From: Coemansia sp. RSA 922
Taxonomy: Eukaryota > Kickxellomycota > Kickxellomycetes > Kickxellales > Kickxellaceae
Length of the DNA stretch: 11,676 nucleotides
Assembly (NCBI GenBank): GCA_027577415.1
Contig: JANBQS010000807.1
Coordinates: 1-11,676 of the forward strand
Direction of reading: 5' to 3'
The notes below the pieces were generated by a model that searched no databases, was not told the DNA's origin, and saw only the letters and a list, made by a program, of their open reading frames with translations. Below, in pieces: positions 1-7,033 of the stretch (position 1 is the first letter of the stretch; each line of letters starts with the position of its first letter). The translations under genes were made by a program, and so were the position numbers.

Positions 1-2582
1 ATGAGTTTCTGTCAGAGCCCGTAGTACATCGGTTTAGCGAAGGTGGGGATGGTTTGGGCAAGCGGTCGTTCCACACAACACACAGTCTCCATGACATGAT
101 AGAAGGAGAGGACGGGACGTTCCATATGGAAGTACGAGTGTTCAACCAGACGTATGGACTGATAATGGAAGCCAACACAGACCTCGTACACGCACAAGCC
201 ACGATGACACACACAGTAGACGGACAGCAAGTACGCTCGCCACTCGCGACACATGATATTGGCGTCTACCGAGGCCATGTTCTGCGCATGGGACCTGTTC
301 TACCGTACGATGGATCTGAGAGCATGCGTAAGTGGGCGCGGGTCAAGCGGTCACAGTTTTCGTTCGACATCCATGACTCGTGGGCGCGGCTCTCTGTGTA
401 CAGGGACCGAATGGGGCGGGCAGTGGTCGATGGGGCGTTTACTATTGATGGAGAGACTATGTATGTCAAGCCGGCACACACTTACATGCGGACCAAGCGA
501 GACGGAGACCCAGCACTGACGAACCCCTATGCAAGGGCTGAGGGCCTGCGGCATGCAGCGTCGATTGCCTACCGGCAGTCTGACCTGGTTGGCGCCCAGG
601 AGCACTCCTGTGCTAGCGACCGGCTGGCCAACAACCAACGGCCGGGGCTTCCGCGCACAGCACGCAAGCGTATGGGGCGGCGTACCGACGTGGCATTCGA
701 CGGCAACAGCAACGCGATACACTCTGGGTGCTCTGCTGCGCGCAAGATCCTGTACATGGGGGCGGCGGCCGACTGCTCGTACGTGACCAGCTACCAGTCC
801 CAGGACAGCGCGCGGCAGCAGATCCTCAGCGACTGGAACCAGGCCAGCGCCGTGTACGAGCGGCAGCTGAACGTGGCGCTGGGGCTGATTGAGCTGCAGA
901 TCGAGGACCTCGTGTGCCCGGCGGCGCCAGACAGCGCAAAGGCGTGGAACCGCGGGTGCAGCGAGTCGTACACCATCGACCGCCGGCTCAGCGACTTTAG
1001 CACGTGGCGCTCGGCGAAGGGCGGCAAGGACGGGTGCGGGCTGTGGCACCTGATGACCAACTGCCCGACGGGCACCGAGGTGGGGCTGGCGTGGCTGGGC
1101 ACCGTGTGCACGACGACGTCGTCGGCCAACACTGTGCAGGGCGGCGTGTCGTCGGGCACGGGCGTGTCGGCCGTGTCGCGCGACGAGTGGAAGGTGGTGG
1201 CGCACGAGGTGGGCCACAACTTTGGCGCGACGCACGACTGCACGGCGCAGGACTGCCCGTGCCCGGCGGGCGGGTGCAAGGCGTGCTGCGCGTGCGACGG
1301 CGACTGCAACTGCAACGCAAAGTACATAATGAATCCGACCAGTCCCGTGTCGTCCGACGACTTCAGCCCCTGCTCCATCCGCAGCATGTGTGCCACCGTG
1401 GGGTCGGCGCAGTGCCTGCAGGACCCGGGCAGCCGCCAGACGCTGAGCGCCGGCATGTGCGGCAACGGCATCAAGGAGGCCGGCGAGGAGTGCGACTGCG
1501 GCACCAGCGCCGAGTGCAACGCCGACCCCTGCTGCGACGGCGCCACGTGCCGCCTGCGCAAGGGCGCCGTGTGTGCCGACTCCAACGACGCGTGCTGCAG
1601 CAAGTGCCAGCTGCGGGGCGCCGGCGCTGTGTGCCGCGCGTCGTACTCCGAGTGCGATCTGCAGGAGGTGTGCGACGGCCAGTCGCCCGAGTGCCCGGCC
1701 GACAAGCATGTCAAGGACGGCTCGTCGTGCGGCGACTCTGACCTGCGCTGCGCGTCGGGCCAGTGCACGTCGCGCGACGCACAGTGCGCGGCTCGTGGCG
1801 GCGCCGAGGGCCTGACCAAGCGCTGCTCGCTGAGTATGGCCGGCGACCTGTGCGACTTCCAGTGCTCGAACCCCGGGTCGCCGCTGACCTGCATGTTCAT
1901 GTCCGGCAGCTTCATCGACGGCACTGACTGCGGCTTCCACGCTAGGTGCCGTGGGGGTACGTGTACGGGTGATAACGGGTTCTACCAGTTCTTGCTCTTG
2001 TTCCAGCGCAACCTCGCTATCTCGGTGCCTGTCACTGTGGTTGTTGGCCTTATTGTTATCACTATTGTCACGTCTCTGTGCTGCCGCTGCTTTGCCTGCT
2101 GCCGCCGCATGCGCCCCAAGCGCCTGAGAAATAAGAAAGGTGCCGTTGCTGCTGCTCCTACTGGTGTGGTGCTGCCGCCGCAGTCGCCCTTTGCACCACG
2201 ACCTCGGGGTCCTCCAGCATGGGTCGACCCTGCGCCCTATAACGGCGCCTATGCTGATCAACAGCAGCAGCAGCAGCAGCAACTTCATCACCAGAGATCG
2301 CACTTGGAAAGCCCGCTGGCTCCTCCCGACGGCTACCAATCTCAGCCCTCCTACCCAATCCACGACGCGTATCCACCTCAACCAGCGTACGTGGATCAGA
2401 ACTCGTATCCACCTCACGATCCATACTCTGAGCAGTATCCAGATCAAACTACATCTATGGATCAGAACTCTTACCCTATGCACGTACTACACTCTCCACT
2501 AAATGCCGGGGCACCACCAAGAATAGACTCGGTTGGTAGACATAGTAGACTTTCAACAACAGGTCGGGTACTAAGAAGATAA
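1..2582 (+). CDS. ADAM family zinc metalloprotease, membrane-anchored (5' partial)
   Basis: Type I membrane ADAM/reprolysin (M12B) protease, expected to cut cell-surface or secreted proteins. The frame is open from base 3, and no ATG before the prodomain is visible, so the start and signal peptide lie upstream. In order: a prodomain (about 54-650); a possible cysteine switch SCASD with Cys at 609; a basic Kex2/furin-like site RKR at 663-671; a catalytic domain with the zinc motif HEVGHNFGATHD at 1203-1238 (three His ligands, catalytic Glu) and Met-turn YIMNP around 1323-1337; a disintegrin domain (about 1458-1780, ECD-type loop SECDLQEVCDG); a Cys-rich segment; one hydrophobic helix at 2013-2081; and a cytoplasmic tail starting with Cys and Arg/Lys, then Pro-rich, polyQ and Tyr-Pro repeats. 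Third codon positions are nearly all G/C between about 750 and 1970, unlike the tail and the next genes. No intron is needed inside the visible part. The family call is firm; the substrate is unknown. Confidence 0.93.
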   Translation, partial: EFLSEPVVHRFSEGGDGLGKRSFHTTHSLHDMIEGEDGTFHMEVRVFNQTYGLIMEANTDLVHAQATMTHTVDGQQVRSPLATHDIGVYRGHVLRMGPVLPYDGSESMRKWARVKRSQFSFDIHDSWARLSVYRDRMGRAVVDGAFTIDGETMYVKPAHTYMRTKRDGDPALTNPYARAEGLRHAASIAYRQSDLVGAQEHSCASDRLANNQRPGLPRTARKRMGRRTDVAFDGNSNAIHSGCSAARKILYMGAAADCSYVTSYQSQDSARQQILSDWNQASAVYERQLNVALGLIELQIEDLVCPAAPDSAKAWNRGCSESYTIDRRLSDFSTWRSAKGGKDGCGLWHLMTNCPTGTEVGLAWLGTVCTTTSSANTVQGGVSSGTGVSAVSRDEWKVVAHEVGHNFGATHDCTAQDCPCPAGGCKACCACDGDCNCNAKYIMNPTSPVSSDDFSPCSIRSMCATVGSAQCLQDPGSRQTLSAGMCGNGIKEAGEECDCGTSAECNADPCCDGATCRLRKGAVCADSNDACCSKCQLRGAGAVCRASYSECDLQEVCDGQSPECPADKHVKDGSSCGDSDLRCASGQCTSRDAQCAARGGAEGLTKRCSLSMAGDLCDFQCSNPGSPLTCMFMSGSFIDGTDCGFHARCRGGTCTGDNGFYQFLLLFQRNLAISVPVTVVVGLIVITIVTSLCCRCFACCRRMRPKRLRNKKGAVAAAPTGVVLPPQSPFAPRPRGPPAWVDPAPYNGAYADQQQQQQQQLHHQRSHLESPLAPPDGYQSQPSYPIHDAYPPQPAYVDQNSYPPHDPYSEQYPDQTTSMDQNSYPMHVLHSPLNAGAPPRIDSVGRHSRLSTTGRVLRR
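2259..2282 (+). repeat. CAG microsatellite encoding eight glutamines
   Basis: A run of eight Gln codons (CAA, six CAG, CAA) in the cytoplasmic tail of the ADAM protease, followed by Leu-His-His. The six pure CAG units at 2262-2279 form a trinucleotide microsatellite that is likely to vary in length between strains. It lies in a low-complexity, probably disordered tail. Confidence 0.9.
2394..2477 (+). repeat. Two copies of a DQNSYP motif in the ADAM tail
   Basis: The six-residue motif DQNSYP is encoded at 2394-2411 and again at 2460-2477. The two copies are identical at 15 of 18 bases and differ only at third codon positions. Around them are further Tyr-Pro units (SYPIHDAYPPQPAY, EQYPDQ). This points to a tail built by short tandem duplications that then diverged. 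Confidence 0.7.
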
Positions 2583-2597
2583 ATGTATTTTGATTAA

Positions 2598-3014
2598 TTA
2601 AACTTTTGTTCCCACAAGAAATTCTCTCAATAACCTGGTCCTTCTACGTTCCATAGTGATAGCTTTATCAGAGTCATAAAAGATACCGTTTGAGTGAGGA
2701 CTTTCGTAAGGTCTCCAACTGAATTTAAGTCCACCGCGAATTTCTTTTGGTTTTTCGTTTACTGCTTTACCATTCCAATACAATATCCCCCATGCTTTGC
2801 CGTGCGTCGGTTGGTCCTTGTATAATTTGTATTTTACCCTGTGTACTTCGTACCAACACTCGTTAAACCCCTTTTGGTACCAGTGTTCGGGCATCGCTTT
2901 GAATTTGTAACCGTTCATACGTTGAACATTTAATAACTCGTATAGTGTCTTGGGTTTCGCCGCAAACTGCACCGTCGCTGGTAGAGCTAATAGCTCTTTG
3001 GCTAATTTAGACAT
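2598..3014 (-). CDS. MRPS34: Mitochondrial small ribosomal subunit protein mS34
   Basis: A single-exon gene for 138 aa. The central part resembles animal MRPS34: a [11 protein letters not shown] segment (about 54-64), the HGKAWG motif (71-76) followed by an ILxxxGK stretch, a KEIRGG segment (90-95) and a WRPY motif (100-103). Human MRPS34 has a comparable [20 protein letters not shown] region and a DWRLV motif. The protein is shorter than the human one (about 218 aa) and ends in a basic segment, [12 protein letters not shown]. Its role would be structural, in the mitoribosomal 28S-type head/body region. The N-terminus ([11 protein letters not shown]) is short and mildly basic; no long presequence is seen, and human MRPS34 likewise starts without an obvious one. 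The ATG at 3014 is the first in frame. Base composition is AT-rich, in contrast to the neighbouring ADAM gene. It is convergent with ADAM (15 bp apart) and divergent from the helicase. The family call is from remembered similarity. Confidence 0.8.
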   Translation of the reverse strand: [138 protein letters not shown]

Positions 3015-3222
3015 GATAATAAAATATAAAGGGCGTGTAAATGTTTTAAAAGTGGAAACAAGATTGAATTTCGAATTCTTACAACTGATAATACATTTTT
3101 TAATCTATCTGGGGTGTTGATCAAGTTACTGATCAACACAAAAAAATTGTTGACCACATATTTTTTTTCTCTTTTTCTTTTTTTTTCTTTCGCAACTTTA
3201 TTATTATCCTCTATATTTAATA
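3015..3222. promoter_or_regulatory. Divergent promoter region between mS34 and the DEAH helicase
   Basis: This 208 bp AT-rich gap separates two start codons that point away from each other, so it must carry the promoters of both genes. It contains a perfect inverted repeat (3114-3139), an A-run at 3138-3146 and a long T/C tract at 3160-3190 that reads as a pyrimidine tract in the helicase direction. AT-rich, TATA-like strings abut both ATGs but are too close to act as TATA boxes with a normal leader. Confidence 0.7.
3114..3139. repeat. Perfect 10 bp inverted repeat with 6 bp spacer, candidate operator
   Basis: GTGTTGATCA at 3114-3123 is the exact reverse complement of TGATCAACAC at 3130-3139, with spacer AGTTAC between. 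It sits near the middle of the mS34/helicase divergent promoter, about 100 bp from mS34 and 84 bp from the helicase start. The symmetric form suits a dimeric transcription factor. No factor is recognised. Confidence 0.75.
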
Positions 3223-5400
3223 ATGCCGCCAAAGGTCGTGTTTTCCGACACTGCCGTCGCTGACACTGTGGCCAAACCCGTTGCGAATGGCAAAGCAAAG
3301 CACCACAAGCAAGATCACCGGGCGCTAGCGCATAAACTCCGTGGGCAACGCGAAAGTCTACCAATCTTTTCCGCACGCACAGCGATAGTCCAACAAGTAC
3401 GCCAACACCCAACAGTAATAGTTGTCGGTGAGACAGGGTCGGGCAAAACGACACAGATCCCGCAGTATCTACTTGAATCAGGGTTCGGTACCACGGCTAT
3501 TACTCAGCCACGTCGAGTTGCCGCTACATCTATAGCTAAACGCGTAGCAGAAGAAGTAGGTACGCCATTGGGAGGTCGCGTCGGATACACTATTAGATTC
3601 GAGGACTGTTCGAGCGACAAGACTCAGTTAAGATTTTGTACAGACGGCTTGCTCTTGAGAGAGATTTTGTCAGACCCGCTACTAAGAAGATACGAGGTGG
3701 TTATTCTGGATGAAGCACATGAGCGGACTCTACGGACTGATATCCTTTTGGGTATGTTGAAAGATATACAGCGCGAGCGGAAAAGAGTAGCAGAGCTGAA
3801 TCAACAGGTACCTGAAGTAGAGGAAGAAGAAGAGTCGTATCGTGATTATCGCTCGCACGGAACACATGTTACTTTTGACGACCCAGTAGAAGAACCAGTA
3901 GAAGAGTCGGTACATTCGGTTATAGACAGCGTTCATGGCGATGTTACGGGGATCAGCGAGCTCAAGATTATTGTGATGAGTGCCACGCTAGACGCCGAGC
4001 GTTTCTCCAGCTACTTTGACTCTGCTCCAATCCTCTATGTAGCCGGTCGACAGTTCCCAGTAACCACATACTACACGACGACACCGCAAGCCGACTACCT
4101 AGATGCAGCACACCTAACCGCGCTCCAGATCCATACGGAGACGCCGAGTACCAGCGGCGATATACTTGTGTTTCTCTCTGGTCAGGAGGACATTGAAAGC
4201 GTCGAAAAACTTTTACGCGACTCTGCCTCCAGCTTCCCACCCGGAGTACCAGCACTTTTACCTTGTCCGATTTTTGCGGCATTGCCTCAGTCTCAGCAGT
4301 CTTTGGTGTTTGATCCGGCGCCAGAGTTTACGAGGAAAATTATTCTCGCTACTAATATCGCCGAAACCAGTCTCACCATCCCCGGTATCCGTCATGTTGT
4401 CGACTCGGGCGTACACAAAGTACGTGGCTTTGATCCCCGCGTAGGCGAATCCCTACTCGTCGAACCTATTAGCAAATCGTCGGCTAGACAGAGGACCGGA
4501 CGTGCTGGTCGTGAGGCCGCGGGTTTCTGTTATAGGTTGTATACGGAGTCTGATTACGCGCAATTGGCCGAAGACAGCATTCCAGAGATCAAACGGTGCC
4601 AACTCTCAATGGTCGTATTACAGTTGAAAGCGGCGGGTGTCAATAATGTTATGGAGTTTGATTTCATGGACAGGCCGTCTAAGAAATCTCTCAAACACGC
4701 GTTACTCGAACTATACGCACTAGACGCCTTGGACGATAAGGGAGAGTTGACGGCATTGGGTCGGTGGATGTCAGAGTTCCCGCTCGAGCCCTCTTACTCG
4801 AAAGTAATATACGCATCGCAGAAATCAGGATGTACCCGCGAAGCCATCGATATCGTGTCGTTATTGTCTGTTGATTCGCTGTTTTACGTGCCGGCTGATA
4901 AACGCGAGGAGAGTAATGCCGCCCAAGCTGTGTTCAAATCTACGGAGGGCGATCATCTGACGTTTTTGAACCTGCTACGTGCCTATAACAAGGTTAAAGG
5001 AGATCGGGAGTGGTGTCAGGAGCATTTTGTCAACCGTCGCAATATGAAACACGTATTGGACGTACGTCTCCAGCTCAACCGCCTATGTATGAGGCTGGGT
5101 CTGGATACAGAAAAGTCGTGTGGTACGGATTTGGACTCTGTGCTGAAATGCTTTTTATCGGGGTTCTTCCATAACTGCGCACTACTACAACCTGATGGAA
5201 CGTATAGATCGTTAAATGGGTCGCAGGCTGTAAATGTTCATCCGGGTTCGTCGATGTTTGCTAAAAAGACTCCGGCTATATTTTACGATCAACTCGTGTT
5301 TACAAACAAACTACACGCTCGCGCTGTTTCCGCCGTTGACCCGATGTGGATCGCACAGGCATCACCTAAACTTTACGGCCGACTAAATACAACTGTTTAA
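3223..5400 (+). CDS. DHX33: DEAH-box RNA helicase, DHX33/Dhr2 type
   Basis: A 725 aa superfamily 2 ATP-dependent RNA helicase, close in length to human DHX33 (707 aa) and yeast Dhr2 (735 aa). Motifs: I GETGSGKT (69-76), Ia TQPRRVAA (about 94-101), II DEAH (163-166), III SAT (253-255), a post-III ILVFLSGQED segment, TNIAETSLTIPGI, and VI QRTGRAGR (423-430). A winged-helix/HA2 region (about 480-590) and an OB-fold C-terminal region (about 620-700, LQPDGTY, VHPGSSMF, YDQLVFTNK) follow. DHX33 shares the segments SLLSVDS, REEsnA, EGDHLTFLNLLRAY and WCQEHFVNRRNM in similar form. The likely role is nucleolar, in pre-rRNA processing of the small subunit. An unusual acidic insert of about 55 residues lies between motifs II and III (about 190-245). 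The start is the first ATG after a T/C-rich leader. Single exon. It ends 7 bp before the convergent WD40 gene. Assignment within the DEAH family is fairly firm; DHX35/DHX40-like paralogues are less likely. Confidence 0.9.
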   Translation: MPPKVVFSDTAVADTVAKPVANGKAKHHKQDHRALAHKLRGQRESLPIFSARTAIVQQVRQHPTVIVVGETGSGKTTQIPQYLLESGFGTTAITQPRRVAATSIAKRVAEEVGTPLGGRVGYTIRFEDCSSDKTQLRFCTDGLLLREILSDPLLRRYEVVILDEAHERTLRTDILLGMLKDIQRERKRVAELNQQVPEVEEEEESYRDYRSHGTHVTFDDPVEEPVEESVHSVIDSVHGDVTGISELKIIVMSATLDAERFSSYFDSAPILYVAGRQFPVTTYYTTTPQADYLDAAHLTALQIHTETPSTSGDILVFLSGQEDIESVEKLLRDSASSFPPGVPALLPCPIFAALPQSQQSLVFDPAPEFTRKIILATNIAETSLTIPGIRHVVDSGVHKVRGFDPRVGESLLVEPISKSSARQRTGRAGREAAGFCYRLYTESDYAQLAEDSIPEIKRCQLSMVVLQLKAAGVNNVMEFDFMDRPSKKSLKHALLELYALDALDDKGELTALGRWMSEFPLEPSYSKVIYASQKSGCTREAIDIVSLLSVDSLFYVPADKREESNAAQAVFKSTEGDHLTFLNLLRAYNKVKGDREWCQEHFVNRRNMKHVLDVRLQLNRLCMRLGLDTEKSCGTDLDSVLKCFLSGFFHNCALLQPDGTYRSLNGSQAVNVHPGSSMFAKKTPAIFYDQLVFTNKLHARAVSAVDPMWIAQASPKLYGRLNTTV

Positions 5401-5407
5401 GATATAT

Positions 5408-7007
5408 TTAAATAATAGCGCTACTGGGAAAACTGTGACGACCAATACGATCAACAGAGTATTCGAGGATAGATCCTTCGAGTCCAACAAATAATGCTGA
5501 GCTATCGTAGGCAAATCTCAAACCAGTTATTTGATAATCCTGGTCAACCAATGTAGGACTATCAGGCGTCAATACCTCTTCATTGCCACCGACTCGTAGG
5601 ATCTGCCGTTTCTCAAAGCACCGGGTATCAGAGATATTGACAAAACTCGAGTGCTCTGAAAACGCCAATAAATCTACTGAACCTGATGGCGAGAATTTCA
5701 CGTTGCGACAGGCACCACGCGATCTCCCATGTTGAAACGTCTCGAGCTGTACTAGTTTCTGCTGCTGTGACCTAATATCCCACACAGTAACATAACCGTC
5801 CTGACTACCGACCGCAAAGAGCTCCGAGCTTTGGTTAAAGTCGCACGAAAATGATGCGTCCTCTGAAGCTGTCAGTGTAGCGATTTTTTCAAAATCGTCT
5901 CCACGCTTGTTGAATAAAAATACGAGATTCGAGTCACCCACCACACACATCTTGCTCCCATCAGGGCTTACAGCAGCTACACAAATATGATTTTTTAGTA
6001 ATTGAACCCTTTATAAATACACTTTTCTTAATTGTACACATGTTTGCTTACCGTAGTTGACTGCCGTGGGGAATTTCAGCTCGGTTATTAGATCCAAGTC
6101 GGGCAAAGACAATAGGCGCACAGTGTGGTCGTTATTGCATACTAGGAGTCTGGGAGTACTCTGGCTACTCATAATATTGAGGTTGGTCACGCCGTCTTCA
6201 ACAAATGCCGCAGAGTCACGGAATCGACGTCTAGGCATAGCAGCTGGCTGTTGATCCAAAGCGACAAAGTTGTTAATTGATCCACCTGACCTCACAACTG
6301 TGGTCGACGAACAAGGGTCGCTCAATCGTGCCACTGCTAGTTCTGCTCGCTGTCCGCCAACTACAATAAAGTCGCCACCAACTGCCATGGACACGGGGTC
6401 AAACTCCAACTCGCCGAGGATGCGCGTAGACTATAGTGGGTTTTAATTGTAAGTACAATACGGCCAAATAATGTGCATAAAGGCTTTTTGGAAAGGAGGT
6501 CAGATGAATCACGTACCTGTTGTTTGCGGATATCGTATTTGTCAACATTGCAGCGATAGATCGAGTAAAGCTCTTGCTTTGCGGTCGGACACAGTACTAC
6601 ATCTCGCAACTGCCTACAATTGTATAAAAAGTACATTTCAGATTCAGTATGCATCATGCGACCCATGTCCGCATAATAGAAGAGAAAAAGGCGGCGTATT
6701 CCACGGGGGTAGGGCCTAAGCATGACCAAGTCAAACTACTGTTTGTCTTCTCCATCAGAGATGACAAAACTCTTGAACAGTAAAAGCGTATTTGCCCAGA
6801 TGGAATAGACTCAGTTACTTACCAGTGGTTCCAGCTAGTGCGCTGCATGTGCCGACGAGGCGTAGGCTTCACAAACTCATAGCTATTGACAACGCTAAAA
6901 GTACCGAGTTTAGAATGGTATGCCGTATTGCTCCCAGTAGACAACGTAGTTGACCGTGATTGTGTAGAGAGTATGTATCGGTTCCGAATAATCGGTGCAG
7001 CAACCAT
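5408..7007 (-). CDS. WD40 repeat protein with DUF2415 motif (four exons)
   Basis: A spliced gene with exons 7007-6823, 6613-6517, 6430-6052 and 5976-5408. Phases join cleanly to 1230 bp, coding 409 aa. The ATG at 7007 has A at -3 and G at +4; only a TTG lies upstream in frame. Joining exons 1 and 2 gives HWQLRDVVLCP, exons 2 and 3 gives RKQQSTRILGELEFDP, and exons 3 and 4 gives VNYAAVSPDGSKMCVVGDS, all natural for this fungal family. Features: VGGQRAELAV (exon 3), NNDHTVRLLSLPDL, a WD-repeat end VTVWDIR (283-289), and VKFSPSGSVDLLAFSEH (313-329), which matches the DUF2415 motif of uncharacterised fungal WD40 proteins such as S. pombe SPBC2A9.03. It is probably a beta-propeller scaffold; the molecular role is unknown. 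It converges with the helicase (7 bp between stops) and diverges from mtHsp70. Confidence 0.85.
5977..6051 (-). other. Intron 3 of the WD40/DUF2415 gene
   Basis: Donor TACG|GTAAGC (from 6051) and acceptor TTTGTGTAG (to 5977) on the minus strand; 75 bp, phase 1, with in-frame stops. It joins AVNY to AAVSPDG, completing a WD-repeat-like segment. Confidence 0.88.
6431..6516 (-). other. Intron 2 of the WD40/DUF2415 gene
   Basis: Donor CAG|GTACGT (from 6516) and acceptor CACTATAG (to 6431) on the minus strand; 86 bp, phase 0. A possible branch site is CTTAC about 27 nt before the acceptor. It joins RKQQ to STRILGELEFDP. Confidence 0.85.
6614..6822 (-). other. Intron 1 of the WD40/DUF2415 gene
   Basis: On the minus strand it begins CACTG|GTAAGT (intron from 6822) and ends ATTGTAG|GCAG (last base 6614). 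It is 209 bp, phase 2, and contains in-frame stops. Removing it restores Trp in HWQLRD. A CTGAAT string upstream of the acceptor could be the branch site. Confidence 0.85.
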
Positions 7008-7033
7008 TATGTCGGTGTGTTCGATAAGATGCA

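Noticed and set aside
54..56. TTG at 54 as the ADAM start codon
   Set aside because: A fungal nuclear gene is unlikely to start at TTG, and the frame is open to the window edge with plausible prodomain residues, so the gene is 5' truncated.
1004..1741. A 245-codon plus-strand frame overlapping the ADAM catalytic and disintegrin domains
   Set aside because: A Gly/Arg/Val-rich shadow of the ADAM frame with no family resemblance.
1458..1780. Disintegrin domain as a secreted venom-type toxin
   Set aside because: It is part of a membrane-anchored ADAM with a helix and cytoplasmic tail, an ordinary cellular sheddase architecture.
351..2483. A 710-codon open frame on the minus strand opposite the ADAM gene
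   Set aside because: It is Ala/Arg/His-rich with no recognisable domain and arises from the extreme G/C third-position bias of the ADAM gene. The plus-strand frame carries all the diagnostic motifs.
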